From positions 868,001 to 932,000 of the forward strand of contig NZ_CP107964.1 in assembly GCF_041434935.1 (NCBI RefSeq): a stretch of 64,000 nucleotides of DNA, in the 5' to 3' direction. The notes under the pieces were generated by a model. That model was not told the DNA's origin. It was given only the letters and a program-made list of their open reading frames with translations, and ran no database searches. The translations under genes and the position numbers were made by a program. The DNA comes from Kitasatospora sp. NBC_00374. GTDB taxonomy: Bacteria; Actinomycetota; Actinomycetes; Streptomycetales; Streptomycetaceae. Positions within the stretch are counted from its first letter, which is position 1. The number at the start of each line of letters is the position of its first letter. Shown in pieces: positions 8,860 to 17,757 of the stretch.

Positions 8860-9459
8860 ATGACGGAACGAGCAGCCCTCCCCCTCCCCGCCGACCTCCC
8901 GCCCGCCACCCGGGCGGAGGCCGAGCGGTTCGCCCTGGAGCAGATCCGCGGTGGCTTCCGCACCCTCGACCTGGTCATCCGGGACGTCGAGGAGCACTTC
9001 GACCCGCAGCGCGAGCCGGTGACCTGGAGTCAGGCCGCCGACCTGGTCGACCGGCTGTGGGAGGAGCGGCTGGCCGAACAGGCCGGGTGGCCGGAGACGA
9101 CCGACGCCGACCGGCTGTCGGCCGCCTTCGACGCCCTCGGCGCCGGCGGGATCACCGCGCGGGCCGACTTCACCTGCTGCCGCAACTGCGGCCACTCGGA
9201 GATCGACGCCGAGGCCGCCGACGGGGACCACGGGTTCGTCTTCTTCCACCAGCAGGACACCGCCCGCGTCGCGGCGGGCGGCGGGCTGTGGCTGTCCTAC
9301 GGCCCGCTGCGCGGCTCCGGCGCCGACCCGGTGGCGGTCGGCCGGGAGGTCGTCGAGGCGCTCACCGCGGCCGGTCTGCCGGTGGAGTGGGACGGCTCCG
9401 CCGCCAGCCGCATCAAGGTCGCCCTGCCGGAGTGGCGCAAGCGGCTCCCGCGGGGCTGA
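8860..9459 (+). CDS. Conserved protein of the DUF6891 type
   Basis: 199 residues, no signal peptide or membrane helix. The motif FTCCRNCGHSEI near residue 105, followed by GFVFFHQQDT and LSYGP, matches an actinobacterial family that I recall as DUF6891. The three cysteines may bind metal. The reaction is unknown. Starts with a clear ATG 67 bp after the membrane protein gene and in the same direction, so co-transcription is possible. Confidence 0.75.
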   Translation: MTERAALPLPADLPPATRAEAERFALEQIRGGFRTLDLVIRDVEEHFDPQREPVTWSQAADLVDRLWEERLAEQAGWPETTDADRLSAAFDALGAGGITARADFTCCRNCGHSEIDAEAADGDHGFVFFHQQDTARVAAGGGLWLSYGPLRGSGADPVAVGREVVEALTAAGLPVEWDGSAASRIKVALPEWRKRLPRG

Positions 9460-9477
9460 CGGCCCCGTCCGGGGCCG
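9460..9477 (+). terminator. Hairpin directly after the DUF6891-type gene
   Basis: CGGCCCC-GTCC-GGGGCCG, a 7-bp stem with a 4-base loop beginning at the base after the stop codon. Confidence 0.5.
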
Positions 9478-9479
9478 GC

Positions 9480-9738
9480 CCGCGGTCGTCTGTCTGTTCC
9501 ACCAGCACCTGCAGGCCGGGACGCTGTTCATGACGGGCAGCGCGAAGGTGTTCCGGGAGACCGCGGGCAGGTTCCTCGCCCTCGCGCTGGAGGACCCCGG
9601 GTACGTCCTGGCCCATCCGAACCACTCGACTTCTGTGCGGCGTTCCACTCACAGGAGGGCGTCCTCGGTGCGGCGCGGGAGCTGCACGTCGAGTACCGCG
9701 AGGGGTGGACGGCACCGGCGGGCGCCACGCCCGGGTAG
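9480..9738 (+). pseudogene. Frameshifted remnant of an unidentified gene
   Basis: One frame reads AVVCLFHQHLQAG, then ALEDPGYVLAHPN, up to about 9625. A different frame then continues as DFCAAFHSQEGVLGAARELH and ends at TAG 9736-9738. Both halves look protein-like in composition and join at about 9625-9630, so a single frameshift in an older gene is the simplest reading. The 5' end overlaps the preceding hairpin and has no start. The family was not recognised. Confidence 0.35.
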
Positions 9739-9796
9739 CCGCGGCCGCGCGCCCGGAGGCCCGGCGGACGGAGGGGCGGGTGCAGCCGGGAAGGCG

Positions 9797-9827
9797 ACGG
9801 CCCCGACGGTCGCGCCGTCGGGGCCGT
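9797..9827 (-). terminator. Strong terminator of the lipoprotein gene
   Basis: Perfect 13-bp stem ACGGCCCCGACGG / CCGTCGGGGCCGT with a 5-base loop, 30 bases beyond the stop of the minus-strand lipoprotein gene. It may work for both strands. Confidence 0.75.
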
Positions 9828-9857
9828 TCGCGGTCAGCCGGCCGGCGGTCCGTCAGG

Positions 9858-10298
9858 TCAGGGCATCGTGCAGAACGAGGTCCTCACGGCGGCGATGACC
9901 AGCTTGCCCTGCTGGTCGGTCAGGGTGACGCTGCCGCCGCTGAACCGGGCGGCTGCCTCCTTGGCCACCGCCGCGTCGTCCTTGCCCGTGTGGATCTGGG
10001 CGCAGACGTACTGGGCGCTGCCGACGGCCTTGGCCGGGTCCGCCGCGAGTTCGGGGTTGACGGCCTTGAGGCCCGCCAGGAGGCCGGCCTGCTGGGCGGC
10101 GTTGGGGCTCGGCACGACGACGGCGCCCGAGGCGGTCGGCTTGGCGGCGCCGGTGGCGCCCGTGGCTCCGGCGGTGGGGGTGCTACCGGCCTGGGTCGGC
10201 GCCGCCTGCGGGCTCGCGGGGGCGCTGCTGCCGCAGGCCGTGAGGGAGAGCAGGGAGGCGGCCGCGGCCAGACCGATGGTGACGACTCGAATTCGCAT
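9858..10298 (-). CDS. Small secreted lipoprotein
   Basis: 146 residues. Signal peptide MRIRVVTIGLAAAASLLS followed by the lipobox LTAC, so the mature N-terminal Cys at about 21 should be lipidated and the protein anchored outside the membrane. A Ser/Ala/Pro/Thr-rich spacer (22-65) precedes a small helical domain (66-146) with two cysteines (QYVCAQI, TSFC) that could form a disulfide. This layout resembles DUF732-like mycobacterial/actinobacterial proteins, but no function can be given. Confidence 0.8.
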   Translation of the reverse strand: MRIRVVTIGLAAAASLLSLTACGSSAPASPQAAPTQAGSTPTAGATGATGAAKPTASGAVVVPSPNAAQQAGLLAGLKAVNPELAADPAKAVGSAQYVCAQIHTGKDDAAVAKEAAARFSGGSVTLTDQQGKLVIAAVRTSFCTMP

Positions 10299-10489
10299 GT
10301 CGCCAACCGTGCCACAGCCGGCGGTGCGGATCGGCCGCTGTGACAGGCCCGTGACGGACCGGCAGACGACTCGGTACGCAGTTCCTGCCGGTGCGGGGCG
10401 GAGGCCGACGCGCGGTTATCACAACACCTCTACAGATAGGTGAAGAACGAACCTCAAACCACTCGATCCGGCCATATCTGAAAGCATCC

Positions 10490-10517
10490 GTCCGGTGACC
10501 GGACAGGCTCTGTCCGG
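10490..10517. promoter_or_regulatory. GTCCGG repeat cluster upstream of the NRPS run
   Basis: GTCCGG-TGA-CCGGAC (10490-10504) is a perfect 15-bp dyad, and another GTCCGG follows at 10512-10517, 22 bp (two helical turns) after the first. A further dyad-like element, CACCT-N8-AGGTG, lies at 10425-10442. The 410-bp region 10299-10708 between the lipoprotein gene and the exporter holds no convincing gene and is the likely control region of the NRPS run. No -10/-35 pair was assigned. Confidence 0.45.
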
Positions 10518-10708
10518 AATACGGACGAGGTGCCTCCGTATCGCCCACCGCCTCCGGGCCCGTGCGCCACCGGTGGCGGCGCCCGCGGCGCTCTCGGGCA
10601 CCGGCCGCCGAGCGCCCGCCGGGACCTGCCCGGGGCCCGGCAGGAGAGAAGTCCGGAATCATCCCGGCCGGTTGCCCGGTATGACTCGCTTCACCGACAG
10701 TCGAACGG

Positions 10709-12013
10709 ATGAACATCATTCAGCGCCTCGCACGAGGCCCCCTCTTAGGCCATCGCGACTTCCGACTGCTGCTGTCCGGATCGGCCACCAGCCAGTTCGG
10801 CAGCCAGGTGACCCTGGTCGCCCTGCCGCTGGTCGCCGTGCTCGAGTTGGACGCCTCGCCGTTCCAGGTCGGGCTGCTCACCGCCGCCGAGACCGCCGCC
10901 TTCCTGCTGGTCGGCCTGCCCGCGGGTGCCTGGCTCGACCGGGTCCGACGGCTTCCGGTGCTGATCCGTGCCGACGTGGTGCGCTGCCTCGCCGTCGCCT
11001 CCGTCCCGCTGGCCGCCGCCGCCGACGTCCTGACGATGGCCCAGCTCTACGCCGTCGCCCTGCTGACCGGCGTGGCCACGGTCTTCTTCGACGTCGCCCA
11101 CCAGTCCTTCCTGCCGCAACTCCTGCCCCGGGACCAGCTGGTCGCGGGCAACGGCGCGCTGGAGACGGTGCGTTCGGTCGCCCAGGTCGGCGGCCCCGGG
11201 CTGGGCGGCGGACTGGTCCAACTGCTCGGGGCGCCGCTCGCGATCGTCGCCGACGCGCTCGGCTACCTCGCCTCGGCTCTGCTCCTGGTGGGCATCCGCA
11301 CCCGGGAGGAGGTGCCCGAGGCGGTGCCCGGGCGCTCGTTGCGGGCCGACATCGGTGAAGGCCTCGCGTTCGTCCTGAAACATCCGCTGCTGCGGATGAT
11401 CGCCGCCGCGACCGCCGCCTCCAACCTCTTCGCCGCCCTGCTGATGGCGGTGCAGACGGTCTTCTGGGTCCGCGTGCTCGACCTGTCCCCCGGTGCCATC
11501 GGCCTGCTGCTGTCGGTGTCCGCCCTGGGCGGACTGGCCGGCGCGCTGTGCGCGGGGCCGCTGGCCCGGCGGGTCGGCCAGGCCCGGCTGATCTGGCTGT
11601 CGACCGTGGCCACCTCGCCCTTCGCACTGCTGTGGCCGCTGGCCGGGCGGGGCGCGGGGGTCCTGCTCTTCGCGGTCGGCTCGGCCGTGGTGCTGTTCGG
11701 CGCGGTGGTCTACAACGTGGCCCAGGTGAGCTTCCGTCAGGCGATCTGCCCGCCCGCCCTGCTCGGCCGGATGAACGCCACCATGCGCTTCCTGGTCTGG
11801 GGCACCATGCCACTGGGCGCGCTGGCCGGCGGCGCCGTCGCCGCCGCCGCCGGGCCGAGAGCCGCCCTGTGGCTCTGCGCGGTGGGCTTCCTCACCGTGC
11901 CGGTGCCCCTGCTGCTGTCGCCGCTGCGCGGGCTGCGGGACCTCCCGGCGGCCGCGAGCGACACCGAGGACGGCGCCGGGCGCGAACCGGCGAACGCCAC
12001 CGTCGCCGACTGA
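10709..12013 (+). CDS. MFS exporter at the head of the NRPS cluster (EntS-like)
   Basis: 434 residues with about twelve membrane helices. The start GPLLGHRDFRLLLSGSATSQ and the loop PAGAWLDRVRRLPVL match the MFS_3 group that includes the enterobactin exporter EntS and many NRPS/macrolide-associated efflux proteins. The C-terminus has a short charged tail. It is the first gene of the same-strand NRPS run, so export of the product and self-protection are the likely roles (inference from context). No strong ribosome site precedes the ATG at 10709. Confidence 0.85.
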   Translation: MNIIQRLARGPLLGHRDFRLLLSGSATSQFGSQVTLVALPLVAVLELDASPFQVGLLTAAETAAFLLVGLPAGAWLDRVRRLPVLIRADVVRCLAVASVPLAAAADVLTMAQLYAVALLTGVATVFFDVAHQSFLPQLLPRDQLVAGNGALETVRSVAQVGGPGLGGGLVQLLGAPLAIVADALGYLASALLLVGIRTREEVPEAVPGRSLRADIGEGLAFVLKHPLLRMIAAATAASNLFAALLMAVQTVFWVRVLDLSPGAIGLLLSVSALGGLAGALCAGPLARRVGQARLIWLSTVATSPFALLWPLAGRGAGVLLFAVGSAVVLFGAVVYNVAQVSFRQAICPPALLGRMNATMRFLVWGTMPLGALAGGAVAAAAGPRAALWLCAVGFLTVPVPLLLSPLRGLRDLPAAASDTEDGAGREPANATVAD

Positions 12014-12068
12014 CCCCCGCCCGCCGCGCGCAGCCGCGACCACGATGCGAACCACGACCGGAGGCCCC

Positions 12069-13364
12069 GTGAACTCCAGCATCACCCGTGCCTACCTCTC
12101 CCGCTACCGTTCCGTGGCCGGCGGCTCGGCCGAACTCCTGCCCGTCACCGGCGCGCAGCGGCGGTTCCTGCTCGCCCGCCGCCTCGACCCGCTGGGGCGC
12201 CCCGACGTCGTCCCGCTGTTCTTCGCCTTCCCGGCGGGCGCCGTCGAGCTGCCCCGCCTGCGGGCGGCCGCGACCCGGCTGGCGGCCCGCCACCCGGCGC
12301 TGCGCGGCCGGTTCGAGTCGCTGCGCGGGACCCCCGTGCTGCGGGTGGGGCCGCCGGCGGCGGAGGTCCGGCGGGTCGAGCCGGCGCCCGGCGAGAGTGC
12401 CGCCGACGCGCTGCGGCGCGAGCTGCTCGGCTGGTCCGCGGACGGCCCGGCGCTGCGGCTGCTGCTGGCGGGCGGGCCCGCCGACCAGGAGGAGATCCTC
12501 GCCGTCGCCCTGGACCACACCGCCTGCGACGAGCAGTCGCTCGGCATCGTCACCGCCGGGCTCAGCACCGCATACGAAACGTGGGACGAACCGGCGGACG
12601 GCCAGGCGACGGACGCCGCGGCCGACACCGCCGACTACCGCGCCGCGGTGGAGGCCCAGTTGGCCGCCGAGGCGACGGCCTCCGCCGACCGGGCCCGGGC
12701 CCACTGGGCCGCCCGGCTCGGCGCGCTGCGGGCGCCCGAGCGCCCGCCGTACCGGGCGGAGCCGGACACCGGCATGCTGACGGACCGGCTGCCCGCCGCC
12801 TCGGGGGCCGCCCGCGGAGCCGTCTTCCCCGCGCTGCTGGACGCCGTCTCGGCGGCCGCCCGCAGCCTGCTCGGCCCCCGGGCCACGCCGGCCCTCGGCT
12901 ACCCGTGGGGCGGCCGGCCGGCCGTCGCTCCCCCGGTGCTCGGGTGCTTCCTCAACACCCTGGTGCACCCGGCCCGTTCGGGCACGGCCGGGCTCGACGA
13001 GCTCAGCGCCGACTGGTGGGACGACCTGGACCACGCCGACATGCCCTTCGACGAGGTGGTGCACGCCGCCCGGTCGGCCGGCGCGCGGTGGTCCGGCGCC
13101 CTGGACGGCCTGCTGACCTTCGAGGACCTGCACCGCCGCCCGCCGCTGGTGCTCGGCGGGATCTCCGGACGTGAGACCCACCTGTCCGGGCGCCCGCTTG
13201 CCGCCCCGTTCGCCGTCTCGGCCTCGCACGGCGAGGACCTGCTGGTCCGGCTGGCCTGGGACCGCCGGAACTGGCCGGACCCGGCCGCCGCCGAGGCCTT
13301 CGACGCCCTGCTCTCCACCCTCCGCCGGCACCTGGGCGCCACCGCGCCCGGCCCGGTGGGCTGA
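12069..13364 (+). CDS. Free-standing NRPS condensation-like protein, degenerate active site
   Basis: 431 residues from the GTG at 12069, which follows GGAGG by four bases; an in-frame ATG 24 bases earlier lacks a ribosome site. The N-terminus ELLPVTGAQRRFLLARRLDP matches motif C1 and PVLGCFLNTLVHP matches motif C5 of condensation domains. The HHxxxDG active site reads DHTACDE: the second (catalytic) His and the Asp are kept, the first His is Asp and the Gly is Glu. It may still condense, or act as a structural or ester-forming variant. It lies between the exporter and the first C-A-T protein, so it is probably part of the same pathway. Confidence 0.8.
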   Translation: MNSSITRAYLSRYRSVAGGSAELLPVTGAQRRFLLARRLDPLGRPDVVPLFFAFPAGAVELPRLRAAATRLAARHPALRGRFESLRGTPVLRVGPPAAEVRRVEPAPGESAADALRRELLGWSADGPALRLLLAGGPADQEEILAVALDHTACDEQSLGIVTAGLSTAYETWDEPADGQATDAAADTADYRAAVEAQLAAEATASADRARAHWAARLGALRAPERPPYRAEPDTGMLTDRLPAASGAARGAVFPALLDAVSAAARSLLGPRATPALGYPWGGRPAVAPPVLGCFLNTLVHPARSGTAGLDELSADWWDDLDHADMPFDEVVHAARSAGARWSGALDGLLTFEDLHRRPPLVLGGISGRETHLSGRPLAAPFAVSASHGEDLLVRLAWDRRNWPDPAAAEAFDALLSTLRRHLGATAPGPVG

Positions 13365-13444
13365 CCCTCCACGGCCCGCTCCCGGTACCACCGGGCACGG
13401 CCCCGCGTCCGCACACGTCCCGCCACAAGCAAGGGGAACCATCC

Positions 13445-16400
13445 ATGTTCGCTCTCTCCTCCTCGCAGGAGATCGTCTGGCTGCACGAGCAGCTGCAGCC
13501 CGGCAGCCGTGCCTACAACTTCACGGCGTTCCTCGATCTCTGGGGAACCCTCGACCGGGCGGCGCTGCGCACCGGCCTCGCCGCCGTGCTCGACCACCAC
13601 CCGGGGCTGCGGCTGGAGCTGGTCGCCCGCGAGGGCGGCCTGCCCGACCAGCGGGTGCGCGAGCAGGCCGAGCCGCGGCTGCGCACCACCGACCTGTCCG
13701 CCGAGGCCGACCCGGTGGCCGCCTTCCAGCGGGTGCTGGTCGCCGAGGCCGAGGAGCCGCTGGACACCGAGGAGGCGCCGCTGCTGCGCTGGCACCTGGT
13801 GCGGCTGGGTGAGGAGCACCACCGGCTGGTGCACGTCGAGCACCATCTGATCCACGACGGCCACTCCTTCGCGATGCTGCTGCGCGACCTGTTCACGGTC
13901 TACCGCGCCGAGGTCACCGGCGAGCGCGCCGAGCTGCCGGCCACCCGCTCGTACGAGGAACACGCCCGGGCCGGTGCCGGCATCGACCGTTCGCGCAGCC
14001 TGGCGTTCTGGCAGCAGGAGCTGCGGGACGCCCCGCTCGCCCTGACGCTGCCGGGCCTGGCCCGGCCGGGCGCGGTCCGGGCCCACCGGGGCGGCCAGCT
14101 GCGGCAGTCGATCGGCGCCGACCTGGCCGAGCGGCTGCGAGCCCGTGGCCGGGCCGACGGCCACACGCCGTTCTCCGTCCTGCTCACGCTCTTCGGCGAG
14201 CTGCTGCGCCGGCACAGCGGCCACCGGGAGCTGGTGGTGGGCACCGCGGTCGGCAACCGGCCGGTGGGCTTCGAGTCCACCGTCGGGATGTTCGTCAACA
14301 CCGTGCCGCTGCGGCTGCGGCTGGACCCGGCCGCGCCCGGCACCGACAGCGTGGACGAGGTCACCGACACCCTGCTCCGGGCACTGCCCCACCAGGACGT
14401 CCCGGTGCAGGAGTTGACCCGCTCGCTCGGGCTGCACACCAGCGGCGCGGACAACCCGCTGTTCAGCGTGATGTTCAGCGCGCACGACGCCGCGCTGCCG
14501 GAGATCGACGTGCCGGGCCTGGAGGTCACCCTCTACGAGGGGTTCAACACCGGCACCACCCGCTTCGACCTCGACCTCGTCCTGCTGCCCGACGACCGCC
14601 GCACCGTCACCGAGCGGCACGGCGCCGGAGGGATGACCCTGGTCTGGGACTACGACGCCGACGTCTTCGGCGAGGAGGTCGCCGACCTGCTGGCCGGACG
14701 TCTGCTGGACCTGCTGCGCGCCTACCTGGACGACCCGCAGGCCACGTTGGCAGCCCTGGCCGCCCCGCCGGCACCCGCCGCACCTGCCGCCACCACGTCG
14801 CCCGCCGGCCCGGAACAGCCGGCCGTGCTGGACCCGCTGACCCGCCAGGACCCGAGCACCCTCGCCGTCATCGCCGGCACCGAGCGGCTGACCTACGGCG
14901 ACCTGGACCGCCGGGTCGGCGAGCTGGTCGAGCGGCTGCGCGCCGCCGGGGTGACGGCCGGTCAGCCGGTCGCGGCGCTGCTGCCGCGCGGGGTCGACAG
15001 CGTGGTCGCCCTGCTGGCCTGTCTGCGGGCGGGCGCGGTGTACGCGCCGCTCTCCCCGGACGACCCGGCGGCCCGGCTCACCCTGCTGCTGGACCGGCTG
15101 AACCCGGCCCTGGTGCTGGCCACCCGGCAGAGCGCGCTCGCGCTCCCCGCCGAGGGCCGCACGCCCGCCCTGCTGGACGGGCCCGCCTTCCCGAAGGCCG
15201 AGCCCGCCGCCGTCCTGGACGGCGCCGCGTACGTGATCCACACCTCCGGCTCGACCGGGGTGCCCAAGCCCGTCCTGGTCGGCCGGCCCGCGCTCGCCGG
15301 GTACGTCGGCGCGGTGGCGCGGCGCTACGGGCTGGGCCCGGCGGACCGGGTGCTGCTGTTCGCCCGGCCGTCCTTCGACGTGGCGCTGGAGGAGGTGCTG
15401 CCGGCGCTGGCCGCCGGGGCCTGCCTGGTGCTGCCGCAGCGTGAGGTGCCGACCGCGCCCGAGCTGGTCGCGGTGCTGGCCGCCCGCGGGGTGACCGTCG
15501 CCAACCTGCCGACCAGCTACTTCCTGGCGGTGCGCGAGGAGCTGCGGGAGGCCCTGCGGGACGGGCGCTGGTCGCCGCGGCTGCTGGTGCTGGGCGGCGA
15601 GCGCCTGCCCGCCCGGGCGCTGGAGGGCCTGCTGGCGGACACCCGCGCGACGGTGCTGAACGCGTACGGCGTCACCGAGGCGACGGTCACCTCGACGGTG
15701 CACGAGATCACCGCCGCCGACCTGGCGGAGGGGGCCGAGATACCCCTGGGCACCGAGCTGCCCGGGACGGCGGTGCACGTCCTGGACGAGGGGCTGCGGC
15801 CGCTGCCGGCCGGCGGGGTCGGCGAGCTGGCGGTCTCCGGGCCGGCGCTCGCCGAGGGCTACCTGGGCGTGGTCCGGGCCACGGCCGAGCGGTTCGTCGA
15901 GGTCGCGGCGCTGGGCGGCGAGCGGGTCTACCGCACCGGTGACCGCGGCTACCGCGACCGGGACGGGCGGCTGTGGTTCCTCGGCCGCCGGGACAACCAG
16001 GTCAAGCTGCGCGGGTACCGGATCGAGCTGGAGGAGATCGAGGCCGCGGCCTCCGCCGAACTCGGCGGCCGCTCCTGCGCGGTGGTGCTGGACGGCGCCG
16101 CCGACAACGGCCCCCGGCTGGTCGGCTTCCTGGAGGGCGCGGTACCGCCCGACCAGGCGGCGCTGCACGTCGCGCTCTCGCTGCGGCTGCCCGGCGCGCT
16201 GGTGCCCGGTGCCTGGGTGGCGCTGGAGTCGCTGCCGACCCTGCCCGGCGGCAAGCCCGACCGGGCGGCGCTGGCCCGGACGGTGGCCGAACTGCCGGCC
16301 CCCGGCGACGAGCCGGCCGGGGAGGGCGTCTTCGCCGATCCGGGCCTGGCGCTGGTCGCCGAGGCCTGGCGGGAGGTGCTGGGCCACGACCGGTTCACGG

Positions 16401-16561
16401 CCGACTCGCACTTCTTCGAGGTCGGCGGGCACTCGCTGCTCGCCGCGCAGCTGGCCGCCTGGCTGGAGCCGCGGCTGGGCAGTCGGCCGCCGCTGCGCGT
16501 GCTGTTCCAGAACCCCGTCCTGGCCGACCAGGCCCGCGCTCTGACGGAGGACCGGCTGTGA
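13445..16561 (+). CDS. NRPS module, C-A-T
   Basis: 1038 residues. Condensation domain 1-430, with start SSSQEIVWLHEQLQPGSRAY and intact active site HHLIHDG near residue 134. Adenylation domain about 470-950: A3 HTSGSTGVPK, A5 NAYGVTEAT, A8 YRTGDRGYRDRDG with LRGYRIE, and A10 GGKPDRAAL retaining the lysine. Carrier (T) domain 960-1035 with the phosphopantetheine serine in VGGHSLLAA near residue 996. Binding-pocket residues read by eye as D-V-E-N-L-L-A-V-T, which I cannot match to a substrate. RBS AAGGGGAA precedes the ATG. The stop overlaps the next gene start by four bases (GTGA). Confidence 0.93.
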   Translation: MFALSSSQEIVWLHEQLQPGSRAYNFTAFLDLWGTLDRAALRTGLAAVLDHHPGLRLELVAREGGLPDQRVREQAEPRLRTTDLSAEADPVAAFQRVLVAEAEEPLDTEEAPLLRWHLVRLGEEHHRLVHVEHHLIHDGHSFAMLLRDLFTVYRAEVTGERAELPATRSYEEHARAGAGIDRSRSLAFWQQELRDAPLALTLPGLARPGAVRAHRGGQLRQSIGADLAERLRARGRADGHTPFSVLLTLFGELLRRHSGHRELVVGTAVGNRPVGFESTVGMFVNTVPLRLRLDPAAPGTDSVDEVTDTLLRALPHQDVPVQELTRSLGLHTSGADNPLFSVMFSAHDAALPEIDVPGLEVTLYEGFNTGTTRFDLDLVLLPDDRRTVTERHGAGGMTLVWDYDADVFGEEVADLLAGRLLDLLRAYLDDPQATLAALAAPPAPAAPAATTSPAGPEQPAVLDPLTRQDPSTLAVIAGTERLTYGDLDRRVGELVERLRAAGVTAGQPVAALLPRGVDSVVALLACLRAGAVYAPLSPDDPAARLTLLLDRLNPALVLATRQSALALPAEGRTPALLDGPAFPKAEPAAVLDGAAYVIHTSGSTGVPKPVLVGRPALAGYVGAVARRYGLGPADRVLLFARPSFDVALEEVLPALAAGACLVLPQREVPTAPELVAVLAARGVTVANLPTSYFLAVREELREALRDGRWSPRLLVLGGERLPARALEGLLADTRATVLNAYGVTEATVTSTVHEITAADLAEGAEIPLGTELPGTAVHVLDEGLRPLPAGGVGELAVSGPALAEGYLGVVRATAERFVEVAALGGERVYRTGDRGYRDRDGRLWFLGRRDNQVKLRGYRIELEEIEAAASAELGGRSCAVVLDGAADNGPRLVGFLEGAVPPDQAALHVALSLRLPGALVPGAWVALESLPTLPGGKPDRAALARTVAELPAPGDEPAGEGVFADPGLALVAEAWREVLGHDRFTADSHFFEVGGHSLLAAQLAAWLEPRLGSRPPLRVLFQNPVLADQARALTEDRL

Positions 16562-17730
16562 GCTCCACTCCCTCGTCCGTCCTGGAGGACGGCCACCGCG
16601 AACTGGTCGACGCCTTCGAGAGCTTCGTGCGCCGCGAGCTGGTCCCGCTGGCCGCCGAGCTGCCGGAGACCGCCGACCTGCCGCCCGCCGACCTGCGCGC
16701 CTACGTGCGCAAGCGCTCGGCCGCGCTCGGCTTCTACGCGGGCGACTACCCCGAGGAACTGGGCGGCTCCGGGATGCCGTTCACGGCCGTGGTGCTGCTG
16801 TACCACGCGGCCGGCCGCAGCGGCTGCGCGCTGGCGCCGTACGCACTGGCCGGGTCGGACGGTCCGAGCCCGCTGCTGCGGCACGGCACACCCGAGCAGG
16901 TCGAGAAGTACCTGGTGCCGCTGGTGCGCGGCACCAGTGCCCGCTGCCTGGCGCTCACCGAGCCGCACGCCGGTTCGGACGCGTTCCGGCTCACCACCAC
17001 CGCCGTCCGGGACGGCGACGGCTGGGTGATCAGCGGGCGGAAGACCTTCGTCTCCAACGCCGACCGCGCCGACCTCGCGCTGGTGGTCACCGCCACCGAC
17101 CTCGGCGAGGGGCCGACCGGCGGCGCGACCGCCTTCGCGCTCCCGATGGACACCCCCGGCCTGCGGATCGGCCAGCGGTACGAGGGCATGTCCGGCGAGC
17201 CGATGTTCGAACTGGTGCTGGAGCAGGTCCGGGTGCCGATGGACTCGGTGATCGGCGGCCCGGAGGGCGTCGGGGCCGCGATGGCGCTGGCCATGGACAG
17301 CCTGTCGCGCGGGCGCCTGGTGGTGGCCGCGATGTGCAACGGCGTCGCCGAGTACGCGCTGCGCCTGGGTGTCGAGTACGCCCGGGAGCGGCAGGCGTTC
17401 GGCGAGCGGATCGGCGCCTACCAGCACGTCCAGGAGCACCTGGTGCGCAGCCGGGCCGAGGTGGAGGCGGCGAAGCTGCTGACGCTGGCCTGTGCCCGGC
17501 TGGTCGACGAGGGCACCGAGGCGCCGGAGAACGCGGCGCTGGCCAAGCTGACCTCCTCGGAGACCGCTGTGCGGGTGGTGGACCGCTCGCTGCAGGTGCA
17601 CGGGGCGACCGGCTGGGTGCGCGGGCATCCGCTGGAGTTCCTGTACCGCTACGTCCGGATGATGACGATCATCGAGGGGACCTCCGAGGTCCAGAAGGTG
17701 ATCGTCGCGCGGGCCATGGGCCTGGGCTGA
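16558..17730 (+). CDS. Acyl-CoA dehydrogenase-family flavoenzyme inside the NRPS operon
   Basis: 390 residues, normal length. FAD/acyl-binding motifs CLALTEPHAGSDAF and GRKTFVSNAD, the C-terminal RQAFGERIGAYQ, and the catalytic glutamate in IIEGTSEVQ near residue 372 are all present. The GTG start overlaps the NRPS stop (GTGA), so translation is coupled. Family members in NRPS clusters oxidise carrier-bound acyl or aminoacyl groups at C-alpha/C-beta, for example prolyl to pyrrolyl carriers. A similar desaturation of a T-bound residue is the likely role (inference). It lies directly between the C-A-T and the first A-T gene. Confidence 0.9.
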   Translation: MSSTPSSVLEDGHRELVDAFESFVRRELVPLAAELPETADLPPADLRAYVRKRSAALGFYAGDYPEELGGSGMPFTAVVLLYHAAGRSGCALAPYALAGSDGPSPLLRHGTPEQVEKYLVPLVRGTSARCLALTEPHAGSDAFRLTTTAVRDGDGWVISGRKTFVSNADRADLALVVTATDLGEGPTGGATAFALPMDTPGLRIGQRYEGMSGEPMFELVLEQVRVPMDSVIGGPEGVGAAMALAMDSLSRGRLVVAAMCNGVAEYALRLGVEYARERQAFGERIGAYQHVQEHLVRSRAEVEAAKLLTLACARLVDEGTEAPENAALAKLTSSETAVRVVDRSLQVHGATGWVRGHPLEFLYRYVRMMTIIEGTSEVQKVIVARAMGLG

Positions 17731-17757
17731 CCGCAACCACTGTTCGGAGACCACGAC

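Noticed and set aside
5818..9648. Very long antisense open frame opposite the receptor-like and DUF6891 genes
   Set aside because: Composition is Arg/Gly/Pro/Val-rich without motifs and mirrors codon bias of the real plus-strand genes.
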